Below are positions 1-8,072 of a stretch of 15,459 nucleotides of DNA, one piece after another. Below the pieces are notes generated by a model that saw only the letters and a program-made list of their open reading frames with translations, did not search any database and was not told the origin of the DNA. Origin of the DNA: Haemophilus parainfluenzae. GTDB lineage: Bacteria > Pseudomonadota > Gammaproteobacteria > Enterobacterales > Pasteurellaceae. The stretch lies in NCBI GenBank assembly GCA_018381425.1, contig JAGZRY010000017.1, positions 1 to 15,459 of the forward strand. Direction: 5' to 3'. Position 1 is the first letter of the stretch. Each line of letters opens with the position of its first letter. The position numbers and the translations under genes are program-made.

Positions 1-1403
1 CTGGTGTTAAAGCGGAAAGGTTGATTGCCGATAGTGAAAGGATAGGTAAAATCAACGCCTGCAGTAAAAATCTGCATGCGGGAAGTCCCTTCACCAAACT
101 CTTCTTCCGGAGCGGGTAAGGATTTATTCCCACCCGTACCACGTTTATAGTTCGCAAACAGTTGTAGCACTGTATCACCAATGTATTGAGTGTGATTAAG
201 CCCCACTTCCCAACCTGCTGTTCGACGACGTTGTACTTCAACTTCTGTATCATCAATATAGTTATGAGATTTTTTCGTCCATAATGCACCATTGATATAC
301 GTTTTATGTTGACTACCACGAGAGAGTAAGCGACTTAAATTCGCTTTCATTTGTTGGCTTTCGCCAGAATAGACATAAGACTCAAAAGCCCCTGCGACTG
401 TTTGATGATAAGAATATTTAGAGCCTGAAAGAGTTAAAAGGTAGTTTCTCCAAGGAATTGAATAATAGAGTGTTACGTTTTTACTGCCATAATCGCCTTC
501 AACATCATCACTATGACGCTTAAAGCTGCGTGTACCGCTGATATAGAACATATCATTAAGTGTTAGCACGTTATCCCAGGAAAACGTGGCAGAACCCTGT
601 AAACGCCCCGTAGCTTTACTGCCTGAATCATCTAATCCCAAAGTCAAATGAAAAGGTAAGCTTTGCTTATAAGCAATCACCACGTCTGTTTCACCGACTG
701 CATCCGTTGGCACAAGCTCCATATTTGCATCAGCACTCTGTACACGTTTTAAGTTTTCTAAACCTTGTTCAATGTTGCGAATATTTAATATATCCCCCTG
801 CGCCATTGGCATGGCAAACCATAAGGTACCACGGGTCGCAAACGGAATCGCACTTTGGTCTTGTAATTGAATACGGCCTACTTTACCTGGAATCACGGTG
901 AGTACGAGCATGCCTGAACGCAAATCCTGCGGCTCCACCACCACGCGTGTAGTGACATATCCCAAATCAATTAAACGATTTTGAATACGACGAAGTAATA
1001 CATTAATCCCCTCAGAGCCAATACAAGCAGGCAGCGCAAAATCACGCTCAGCATAAACTGACTTTAATACCCAAGAGAATTGGCTTGGTTGGATTAATTT
1101 AAGAGAAGAAGCTGATGAATTTTCTTCTTCAGCTTGATAATCGGTCAGCACCAATTGATTGATAGGAAAACATTGTGCCTCATTCTGAGGGAAGCTAAGC
1201 GAAGCCTCTTTTTCACCCTCTAAACGCACATTCGCGGATTGCGTTTGCTGCGCTAAAATGGCGGCATCTTGTTCCGCTTGTTGCTTTTGTTGTTGGGCAT
1301 CGATTTGTTTTTCTACATTTGCATTTGGTGAGCTTGGCGCTGCCAAAGCAAAAGAGGAAATAAATAATAAACTAGAAAGAAAAGCGCGTGGTAAGTTCTT
1401 CAT
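1..1403 (-). CDS. TpsB outer-membrane transporter, ShlB/FhaC/HxuB family (partial, 3' end outside window)
   Basis: Outer-membrane beta-barrel transporter of a two-partner (type Vb) secretion system, which exports a cognate TpsA exoprotein such as a haemolysin, adhesin or haem-scavenger. I translated the minus strand from the ATG at 1403: 467 codons are open to the window edge. A Sec signal peptide (residues 1-21, ending SFALA) is followed by a Gln-rich periplasmic linker (about 30-56). The first POTRA domain (about 78-175) has the paired cysteines C78 (CFPI) and C127 (PACIG) and the motif LGYVTTRVVVEPQDL. A second POTRA (about 176-248) leads into amphipathic barrel strands from about 250. Family members are about 550-590 residues, so roughly 100 residues, including the conserved VRGF/Y loop, lie outside. 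No strong Shine-Dalgarno is seen. Its TpsA partner is not in the window and could lie just beyond position 1; the substrate therefore cannot be named. Family call is firm, subtype is not. Confidence 0.88.
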   Translation of the reverse strand, partial: MKNLPRAFLSSLLFISSFALAAPSSPNANVEKQIDAQQQKQQAEQDAAILAQQTQSANVRLEGEKEASLSFPQNEAQCFPINQLVLTDYQAEEENSSASSLKLIQPSQFSWVLKSVYAERDFALPACIGSEGINVLLRRIQNRLIDLGYVTTRVVVEPQDLRSGMLVLTVIPGKVGRIQLQDQSAIPFATRGTLWFAMPMAQGDILNIRNIEQGLENLKRVQSADANMELVPTDAVGETDVVIAYKQSLPFHLTLGLDDSGSKATGRLQGSATFSWDNVLTLNDMFYISGTRSFKRHSDDVEGDYGSKNVTLYYSIPWRNYLLTLSGSKYSYHQTVAGAFESYVYSGESQQMKANLSRLLSRGSQHKTYINGALWTKKSHNYIDDTEVEVQRRRTAGWEVGLNHTQYIGDTVLQLFANYKRGTGGNKSLPAPEEEFGEGTSRMQIFTAGVDFTYPFTIGNQPFRFNT

Positions 1404-1492
1404 TATACTGCAAAGGTTAAGTTGTTGATAAATTTGCAATATGATATCAAAAGTTGTTTAAAAACTCTACAAATCTTATATTTTCAATACAA

Positions 1493-1548
1493 AAAGTGCG
1501 GTCAGTTTTTGAGAAGTTTTAAAACTCTTTGAAAATTGACCGCACTTT
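1493..1548 (-). terminator. Hairpin terminator built from two inverted uptake signals
   Basis: AAAGTGCGGTCA (1493-1504) and TGACCGCACTTT (1537-1548) are perfect 12-bp inverted arms, and the interior is partly self-complementary as well. On the minus strand the stem is followed by a T5 run, so it would stop transcription coming from the degenerate gene at 1590-2012 before it reaches the TpsB gene. Each arm contains a 9-bp Haemophilus uptake signal (1494-1502 and 1539-1547). Confidence 0.75.
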
Positions 1549-1589
1549 ATATCTTGTTTCAGATCGTATGCCGAGAAAATTATAACCTG

Positions 1590-2012
1590 CTACAACTTTT
1601 TTAAATAAAAGATAAATACACAAAATATAAATACTAACGGAAACGAACTTAGTATATTTAAAATATCCACATTATAAAAATCAAATCCATTCTTTATGAG
1701 AGCCATGAAATACATTCCTAAATCTATTAAAATAGAAACTTTAAGTACTTTAATAAAATCATTTAGATTCATCTTTTTCCCTATTTTACTTTCATAAAAT
1801 ATATCATATGTATTAACAATGGATTCTCTTACTACAAGACCAATTGTATTAAATTTACTCTTTCCTAAAGAGTTATCTAGAAAAATAAGTTTTAGCTATA
1901 TCACACTTATCGTTATCTTTATATCAATCACTTAAAACTCCTAAACCTGTAGCAGGGATATTGGCATACCTACCGTTGCTGATGATAAACCATCTGTATA
2001 AGGTATAACCAT
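1590..2012 (-). pseudogene. Degenerate unrecognised gene with a membrane-like C-terminal remnant
   Basis: I do not recognise this protein. On the minus strand one frame is open from 1895 to the stop at 1590 (101 codons), much longer than its first ATG (1772, 60 codons) would suggest. It reads like a protein (for example LDNSLGKSKFNTIGLVVRES, then two hydrophobic segments in the last 50 residues). Just upstream a different frame reads KDNDKCDIAKTYF. Removing one base from the T5 run at 1885-1881 would fuse the two. Further up, the first frame again gives a short readable piece starting at the ATG at 2012 (IPYTDGLSSATVGMPISLLQ), interrupted by stops. This suggests a frameshifted relic. The alternative is a genuine 60-residue two-helix membrane peptide starting at 1772, which has an AGGGA Shine-Dalgarno-like sequence about 6 bases upstream. 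The position upstream of a TpsB gene would suit a relic of a secretion-associated gene, but that is speculation. Confidence 0.4.
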
Positions 2013-2100
2013 ACACGAACAAAAATTCTAGATGAGTATGACATTATAAGATTTGTTCAAAGTAAAAAACCATAGATAACCTGCCGTTTTTTACAATATA

Positions 2101-2142
2101 TTTGCTATAAAAAATAAGCGGTTATAGAATACCTATAGCAAA
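2101..2142 (+). promoter_or_regulatory. Promoter of the PAS/HTH regulator with flanking inverted repeat
   Basis: A sigma70-like promoter is visible: -35 TTGCTA (2102-2107), 17-bp spacer, -10 TAGAAT (2125-2130). The same region carries a perfect 9-bp inverted repeat, TTTGCTATA (2101-2109) and TATAGCAAA (2134-2142), whose arms are centred 33 bp apart, about three helical turns, and bracket the -10 element. That geometry suits a dimeric or tetrameric repressor, and autoregulation by the downstream gene product is a reasonable inference. Confidence 0.45.
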
Positions 2143-2167
2143 CTGAAATTAATGAGATAAATCTAGT

Positions 2168-2845
2168 ATGAATAACATACAAAAGAAATATTTTATTGGC
2201 CTAACCCATTTTTTGGGAAATGTTCTCGGTCCTAAATACGAAGTCGTATTTCATTCTTTTGATAAGAATAAGGCTCATATGGAGGCCATTGCGAATAGCC
2301 ACGTCAGTGGTCGAACGCTTTCTTCTCCGCTTAGCTCTTTTGCTTCAAGTTTGTTGCAGGATAAAGTGTATTTAGATAAGGATTTTATCTTTAACTACAA
2401 AGCGGTGGCTGATTCCGAAAAAGTCATTCGAGGTGCAACTTATTTCATTAAAAATGGGGATAAATTAGAAGGCATCCTTTGTATTAATCATGATACCTCT
2501 GAGTTGGTTGATGTGATGACCAAATTAATTTCACTGGAAAACCTTGGAAACTTCGTCAATATTTTAGGTATTGATGCTGCCTTTGCCGAGGTGGAAGAGG
2601 CTGAAATAATTAATAAAGAAAAACTCGAGAATTCCATCGAAGATATCCTTTGTGAATACCTTGATTTCACCCTATTACATTCCGATAAACCACTCAGCTT
2701 AAGACAGCGGGAAAACGCCGTTCAAGTCTTATTTGATAAAGGCATTTTCAATATCAAAGGCGCCATTCCGATGGTGGCGAAATATTTGAAAATCTCAGAA
2801 CCTAGCGTATATCGCTATCTCAAAACGATCAAAGAGAAAGCATAA
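2168..2845 (+). CDS. YheO-like PAS/helix-turn-helix transcriptional regulator
   Basis: Cytoplasmic DNA-binding regulator, 225 residues (E. coli YheO is 240). The N-terminal YheO-like PAS_6 domain covers roughly residues 5-115; signature pieces are GPKYEVVFHS (21-30), the SGRTLSSPLS turn (47-56) and EGILCINHD (101-109). A linker rich in acidic residues follows (about 137-160), then a C-terminal HTH_22 domain with NAVQVLFDKGIFNIKGAI (183-200) and the recognition region KISEPSVYRYLK (208-219). Family members sense small ligands; DauR, which controls D-arginine catabolism, is a characterised relative. The start has only a weak GAG Shine-Dalgarno at 2154-2156. It is convergent with the tyrosine permease/tpl unit. 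Control of tpl is an attractive inference but not shown. Family assignment is secure, ligand unknown. Confidence 0.85.
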   Translation: MNNIQKKYFIGLTHFLGNVLGPKYEVVFHSFDKNKAHMEAIANSHVSGRTLSSPLSSFASSLLQDKVYLDKDFIFNYKAVADSEKVIRGATYFIKNGDKLEGILCINHDTSELVDVMTKLISLENLGNFVNILGIDAAFAEVEEAEIINKEKLENSIEDILCEYLDFTLLHSDKPLSLRQRENAVQVLFDKGIFNIKGAIPMVAKYLKISEPSVYRYLKTIKEKA

Positions 2846-2847
2846 AG

Positions 2848-2890
2848 AAGTGCGGTTAAAAACACGCTGATTTTTAACCGCACTTTTTTT
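2848..2890 (+). terminator. Bidirectional uptake-signal terminator between regulator and permease
   Basis: AAGTGCGGTTAAAAA (2848-2862), an 8-base loop, and TTTTTAACCGCACTT (2871-2885) give a perfect 15-bp stem followed by a T-run to 2890. It starts three bases after the regulator stop codon, and the permease gene ends on the other side at 2906, so it can end transcription from both. Each arm carries an exact uptake signal (2848-2856 plus, 2877-2885 minus). Confidence 0.85.
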
Positions 2891-2905
2891 ATTTTAATTG
2901 TGTTA

Positions 2906-4120
2906 TTAACCCACTACTGGAGGCAATACACCTAATTTAATTAGGAATGGGATACTCACAATAATAATCCCTAGAATTGAGACAAAGAGTAAGAACCCTG
3001 AACCACCTGGCACACGATAAGGTAAATTTGGATGTTGATGGCGAGCCTTCCAAACCAATGCGGCAGGCAATACCACTGCATAGAAAGCAAACATTTGTCC
3101 TGCATAGCCTAATGCAAGGATGAAGCCTTCTGGATAGAAGAATGCAAAGAGCAATGGCGGAAGGAAGGTTAAGAAACCTAAACTTAAACGGTTTGCCGAA
3201 AAATTGAATACACGTTTTAACAAGTCGTCAATACATTCTAATAAACCGAGTGCCACCCCTAAGAACGAGGTAATCAGTGCTAAGGCAGAGAAGATTTTCA
3301 CGATAGCAGCAATAATAGTACTGCCTGTAATCACACGAACCGCTTCAATCAATCCATTTAATGTTGGATCTTGATTAAGGATTTCTAAGAAGCGAGTTTG
3401 GCTTAATACACCGTGAGTTGAAAATTGCCATAAGATATAACCCACCAATGTGATTGCAGAGCCCACAATAATCGAAAATCTTAAGGCTTTTACATCACCT
3501 TCTAAGTATTTATTTAAGCAAGGGATCGAACCATGGAAACCAAAAGCGGTAAAGAAAACTGGGCTAGCTGAAATTAATAAGGCTTTATCAATTGGTATGG
3601 CCATTAAGTTATCGATTTTAATTTCGGGGATCATCAATCCAAGCACGATAAATAAAGCGGCAATCATCGCAATAAACAAGAAGCGATTTAGCGCATCCAC
3701 AAAGCTTGTACCAATTGCTACGAAAACACCAAATAAGATTGTAAATGCAAGGATAGAACCTTTCATTTTCAAATCAGGAGCAGCAAAATCAGGTAAAGTT
3801 GAAGCAAGAATTGCACCACCACCGGTCACATAGGCGGAAAGCAATGCATAAAGGAAAATCATTAATACGCTAGTTGCGACAATTCGTCCTGGTCGGCCAA
3901 AATATTGTGCAGCAAGTGTACCAATACCGGCATCATGTTCAGCGGTTTGATAAACCTCAACAAATAATAATGCACTATAAGTGAGTAGGATCCATAAAAG
4001 AATAAGTAGAACGACTGTAAACGTAAAACCTATTCCAGCAGATGTGAGAGGCATAGCAAGCATCCCTGCGCCAATCATCGTCCCTGAGGTAATTAAGGTA
4101 CTTCCCAATGTTTTATTCAT
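2906..4120 (-). CDS. tyrP: TyrP/TutB-type tyrosine permease (HAAAP family)
   Basis: Inner-membrane proton-coupled aromatic amino acid importer, 404 residues; E. coli TyrP has 403. The N-terminal signature TLGSTLITSGTMIGAGMLAMP (about 4-24), the central FTAFGFHGSIP motif and the C-terminal GVLPPVVG all align with TyrP rather than Mtr or TnaB. About eleven hydrophobic segments are visible. A good AAGGAG Shine-Dalgarno lies 7 bases before the ATG. The gene is downstream of tyrosine phenol-lyase on the same strand (163-bp gap), the arrangement known for tpl-tutB in enterobacteria, so tyrosine uptake for the lyase is the likely job. A strong hairpin terminator lies in the gap, so expression needs read-through or its own promoter; I found no convincing promoter. 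Substrate specificity is inferred from similarity and neighbour. Confidence 0.9.
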   Translation of the reverse strand: MNKTLGSTLITSGTMIGAGMLAMPLTSAGIGFTFTVVLLILLWILLTYSALLFVEVYQTAEHDAGIGTLAAQYFGRPGRIVATSVLMIFLYALLSAYVTGGGAILASTLPDFAAPDLKMKGSILAFTILFGVFVAIGTSFVDALNRFLFIAMIAALFIVLGLMIPEIKIDNLMAIPIDKALLISASPVFFTAFGFHGSIPCLNKYLEGDVKALRFSIIVGSAITLVGYILWQFSTHGVLSQTRFLEILNQDPTLNGLIEAVRVITGSTIIAAIVKIFSALALITSFLGVALGLLECIDDLLKRVFNFSANRLSLGFLTFLPPLLFAFFYPEGFILALGYAGQMFAFYAVVLPAALVWKARHQHPNLPYRVPGGSGFLLFVSILGIIIVSIPFLIKLGVLPPVVG

Positions 4121-4241
4121 GAGTTTTCTCCTTTCCGATTATCGTAGAAAGGCTAGTCACTTCCTTACTTGACAATACATCAAATTACAATGTCATTAGA
4201 ATGTTTTCGCATTTTTCTCATTAACCAAATATTTTTTAGAT

Positions 4242-4276
4242 ACAAAAAGCCCTTACCCCGTTACTGAGGTAAGGGC
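4242..4276 (-). terminator. Rho-independent terminator after tpl
   Basis: On the minus strand, GCCCTTACC (4276-4268), a loop, GGTAAGGGC (4257-4249) and then TTTTTGT form a 9-bp GC-rich stem with a T5 tail, beginning eight bases after the tpl stop codon. It separates tpl from the permease gene and would lower permease transcription relative to the lyase. Confidence 0.85.
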
Positions 4277-4283
4277 GGTAGGC

Positions 4284-5678
<1,395 letters not shown>

Positions 5679-5740
5679 TTAGGTTTAAAGTTCATGATTA
5701 TTAACCCGCTACTAAAAACATCTATCATCGAGTTGCAAGC

Positions 5741-5783
5741 ATAGTACTGAATTTTTTTCTGCAATACTGTGATCAAAGTCACA
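5741..5783 (-). promoter_or_regulatory. CRP-dependent class II promoter of tpl
   Basis: TGTGA-TCAAAG-TCACA (5768-5783) keeps both conserved half-sites of the CRP consensus. On the minus strand a -10 hexamer TACTAT (5746-5741) puts the predicted start near 5734, so the CRP site is centred at about -41.5 and covers the -35 region, the class II position. The inferred 5' untranslated region is about 73 bases. CRP activation is known for enterobacterial tpl and tna operons. The start site itself is inferred. Confidence 0.7.
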
Positions 5784-5786
5784 AAT

Positions 5787-5844
5787 CGATAAAATTTTAT
5801 CAAATTTATACAAAAATATTTTTATTTGATAATTTTATATCAAA
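5787..5844. promoter_or_regulatory. Palindromic operator-like sites upstream of the tpl CRP site
   Basis: Two AT-rich palindromes lie upstream of the CRP site: TTTGATA-N6-TATCAAA (5825-5844, perfect 7-bp arms) and GATAAAATTTTATC (5788-5801), the latter flanked by AAA to give another TATCAAA half-site. The 8-bp gap between TTGAT and ATCAA rules out a standard FNR box (which has 4), and neither fits the TyrR box TGTAAA-N6-TTTACA. The binding factor is unknown. Confidence 0.4.
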
Positions 5845-5873
5845 GTATCATAAACATACTGATTCTTAGAGTA

Positions 5874-6167
5874 ATTGAACAAGCGAGTTGAACTATCCAA
5901 TTTTCTCAATATAACAAGCGGACATAGGAATGGTGTTGCAGGCAGGATTGCAATAGGAAGGAGATATTTGACAGAAGAAATATCAAAAATACAAAAGTGC
6001 GGTCAATTTTTGAGAGGTTTTAAAATATCAACCTTAATGTTTTCCTACAAGAAAATAGCCACTCAAAATTGTTCATTCTTAAACCAATTGAACAAGCCGT
6101 TTGAACTAACTAATTTTCCAAACAGTCAAAGCAATCGTAAAAGGAATGCTTTTACATGCAGGATTAC
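5874..6167 (+). repeat. Imperfect direct repeat (two units) upstream of lipoprotein gene
   Basis: Unit 1 starts at 5874 and unit 2 at 6087. Their first 33 bases agree at 27 positions (both begin ATTGAACAAGC), and shorter matches continue (AGGAATG, then TGCAGG or GCAGGATT) for about 80-95 bases, ending near 5967 and 6167. Unit 2 holds a hairpin GTAAAAG-GAATG-CTTTTAC (6137-6155). Each unit is followed by a purine-rich, Shine-Dalgarno-like stretch, only the second of which serves a gene. This accounts for most of the 554-bp stretch without a gene between tpl and the lipoprotein gene. Confidence 0.55.
5995..6003 (+). repeat. DNA uptake signal sequence
   Basis: Exact AAGTGCGGT in the plus orientation, followed by the AT-rich stretches of the extended Haemophilus consensus. 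It sits between the two leader-repeat units and is unpaired, so it is not part of a terminator. Confidence 0.85.
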
Positions 6168-6214
6168 ATAAGTGTTTAAGCAAGCAATCCCGACAAGAAT
6201 AGAGGAGTAGATTT

Positions 6215-6517
6215 ATGAAATCTAAATTGATGAAAGGGTTAGTGATTGTTTCATTAGCAGGAAGCTTAACCGCTTGTGAAATGGACAGACAACAACGTCA
6301 TACTGCAACAGGTGCAGCAATCGGTGGTGTAGCCGGTGGTTTATTAGGTGGTGATATTGCCACAACACTCGGCGGTGCGGCATTAGGTGGCGTAATCGGT
6401 AGTCAAGTGAATAAAGGCGGAGACTACGATGACAGAGAATATCGCCATCATAAAAAACATAAAAGACATCACCACCATAGAAAACACCGTGATTGGGATG
6501 ATGACTGGGATGATTAA
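6215..6517 (+). CDS. Small glycine-zipper lipoprotein with His-rich tail
   Basis: Predicted lipoprotein of 100 residues. A signal peptide with lipobox LTAC puts the lipidated cysteine at C21. Residues about 31-67 form a glycine-zipper segment (TGAAIGGVAGGLLGG, then LGGAALGGVIGSQV) of the OsmB/17-kDa surface antigen type, able to form a membrane-inserted helical hairpin. The last 30 residues are highly charged: eight histidines with lysines and arginines, then an Asp/Trp tail. A strong GAGGAG lies 8 bases before the ATG. Asp at position +2 (C-E-M-D has Glu at +2) is absent, so the inner-membrane retention signal is lacking and outer-membrane placement is more likely. Function is unknown; envelope stress or cation binding are guesses from the tail composition. 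Confidence 0.8.
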   Translation: MKSKLMKGLVIVSLAGSLTACEMDRQQRHTATGAAIGGVAGGLLGGDIATTLGGAALGGVIGSQVNKGGDYDDREYRHHKKHKRHHHHRKHRDWDDDWDD

Positions 6518-6531
6518 TTCAAAATACAGAT

Positions 6532-6579
6532 AAAAATGACCGCACTTTTGAGATTTAAATCAAAGTGCGGTCATTTTTT
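6532..6579 (+). terminator. Bidirectional uptake-signal terminator after lipoprotein gene
   Basis: AAAAATGACCGCACTTT (6532-6548) and AAAGTGCGGTCATTTTT (6562-6578) are perfect 17-bp inverted arms, ending in a T6 run on the plus strand and, read on the minus strand, also in a T-run. It lies between the convergent lipoprotein gene and the DASS transporter gene. Exact uptake signals are at 6539-6547 (minus) and 6563-6571 (plus). Confidence 0.88.
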
Positions 6580-6605
6580 AGGGATTTTTTATGAATTAAT
6601 AAGGA

Positions 6606-8060
6606 TTACCACCAGCCAAGTAGTTTCATCCATAATCCACCGACACCAAACCAAATAACTAATGAGAGGATAGAAACAATAAAGCTCACCCCCCACCATT
6701 GACCGGTTGAGTTATAACCTGAACCGTATAAAGCAGGGCCAGGACCGCCTGCGTATTGCGTTAAGCTCATGGATAATGTTGAGGTGTAACCTAAACCAAT
6801 TGCAGCAATGATTGGTGGTGTACCCACAGCGATAGCCGCTGCCACAAAAGCGAGATACATTGCAGAAATATGAGCCATGGCTGAAGCAAAGAAATAGCGG
6901 GTATAGAAATACACCAACACTAAAATAGTAAAGGCTACTGGCCAACTGAAACCGCCCACAGATGAGGAAATGTGGGTGGAAATCCAAGTGATTGCACCGT
7001 ATTTATTAAGTGCATTTGCCATCATCACCAATACCGCAAACCAGAACATCGTATCCCATGCGGTGGTTTCTGCCACGATATTTTTCCAGCTCATAATATT
7101 GGTTAATAATAAAATTACTAAACCGATAAATGCAGAAATCGTTGCAGGGATATGGAAGACTAAATCACCCACCGTCCATAGGAATAAAAGAAGAATAAAG
7201 TCTAGGGCAAGAATCCATTCTGCTTTACTCATTGGCCCCATACTTTTTAATTCTTCACGTGCCATTTCTGCCATTTTAGGCGTATCTTTTAATTCTGGCG
7301 GATAGATTAAATACACGAAATAAGGCAAGACGATTAAGCTCACAATACCTGGTACGATTGCCCCTAAGAACCATGTCATCCAAGTAATTTCCACACCTTG
7401 GCTTTTCGCAAGTTCTGCAATTAACGGGTTACCTGCCATGGCGGTTAAGAACATGGTACAAATAATCGTGTCAATTTGAGAGACAACAATCGCTAAGAAT
7501 GCACCTGCACGACGAGCAGTTGGACCTGGTTTTGATTCATACGCATCAGCAATAGATTGCATAATAGGGTACATAATACCGCCCCCACGCGCAGAAGCTG
7601 AAGGAATACCCGGACCGATAACAACATCAGCCAACGCCATACCATAAGCCACACCCATCATTTTTTTACCAAAACGACCAACGAAGTACAGCGCGATACG
7701 TTTACCTAAACCGGTTTTAATCACCGCGCGAGATAAAAACATGGCAATAGCAATCAACCAAATTGTGCCGTTCGCAAAGCCGGATAACATGCCGACATCA
7801 CCTTGTTTTGGTGAAATTGGTGTAAGTCCAGTCAAACCACTAATCACCAAGGCAACTAACGTTGCTGCACCCATAGGCATTGCTTTAGCGATAATAGCCA
7901 CAATGGTTGCCACAAACAGCGCTAGCATTCCCCATGCTTTTGCAGATAAACCTTCTGGTGTTGGGATCAACCAAATCCCTAAACCAACGATGACGGCAAT
8001 CAGCAGCCCTTGCCATTTAAAGCCAAGTTTGACTTCTACTGCTGGAATTTTACTTTCCAT
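6606..8060 (-). CDS. DASS-family dicarboxylate/anion transporter (CitT-like)
   Basis: Inner-membrane carrier of the divalent anion:sodium symporter family, probably moving C4-dicarboxylates, citrate or 2-oxoglutarate. From the ATG at 8060 the protein has 484 residues (E. coli CitT has 487). An in-frame ATG at 8108 would add 16 residues, but only the 8060 start has a Shine-Dalgarno (AGGAG, 7 bases upstream). About a dozen hydrophobic segments are visible. The first substrate/sodium loop reads GIPSASARGGGIMYPI (151-166), where CitT has SNT in place of SAS; the second reads LTQYAGGPGPALYGSGY (433-449), close to CitT. WDTMFWFAVLVMMANAL (335-351) is also typical. It follows pldB by 167 bp with a weak candidate promoter (TTTACT 8167-8162, TATCTT 8145-8140). 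The exact substrate cannot be set from sequence. Confidence 0.88.
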   Translation of the reverse strand: MESKIPAVEVKLGFKWQGLLIAVIVGLGIWLIPTPEGLSAKAWGMLALFVATIVAIIAKAMPMGAATLVALVISGLTGLTPISPKQGDVGMLSGFANGTIWLIAIAMFLSRAVIKTGLGKRIALYFVGRFGKKMMGVAYGMALADVVIGPGIPSASARGGGIMYPIMQSIADAYESKPGPTARRAGAFLAIVVSQIDTIICTMFLTAMAGNPLIAELAKSQGVEITWMTWFLGAIVPGIVSLIVLPYFVYLIYPPELKDTPKMAEMAREELKSMGPMSKAEWILALDFILLLFLWTVGDLVFHIPATISAFIGLVILLLTNIMSWKNIVAETTAWDTMFWFAVLVMMANALNKYGAITWISTHISSSVGGFSWPVAFTILVLVYFYTRYFFASAMAHISAMYLAFVAAAIAVGTPPIIAAIGLGYTSTLSMSLTQYAGGPGPALYGSGYNSTGQWWGVSFIVSILSLVIWFGVGGLWMKLLGWW

Positions 8061-8067
8061 AGGATAG

Positions 8068-8072
8068 CTCCT
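8068..8072 (-). promoter_or_regulatory. Ribosome binding site fixing the DASS transporter start
   Basis: AGGAG on the minus strand, 7 bases before the ATG at 8060. No comparable site precedes the upstream in-frame ATG at 8108, whose first 16 codons would give a Cys/Tyr-rich stretch atypical for the family. Confidence 0.75.

Noticed and set aside
707..901. 64-codon ORF antisense to the TpsB gene
   Set aside because: Lies wholly inside a well-supported coding sequence with a signal peptide and POTRA domains.
1857..1873. Hairpin ACTCTTT-CCT-AAAGAGT as a terminator
   Set aside because: A perfect 7-bp stem but with no T-run on either strand; probably incidental within the degenerate gene.
5825..5844. 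FNR box
   Set aside because: The TTGAT and ATCAA halves are separated by 8 bases instead of the 4 FNR needs.
5875..6171. 98-codon plus-strand ORF
   Set aside because: Its start is not ATG, it has no clear ribosome binding site and it reads through an uptake signal; better explained as a repeated non-coding element, although the in-frame repeat is reported.
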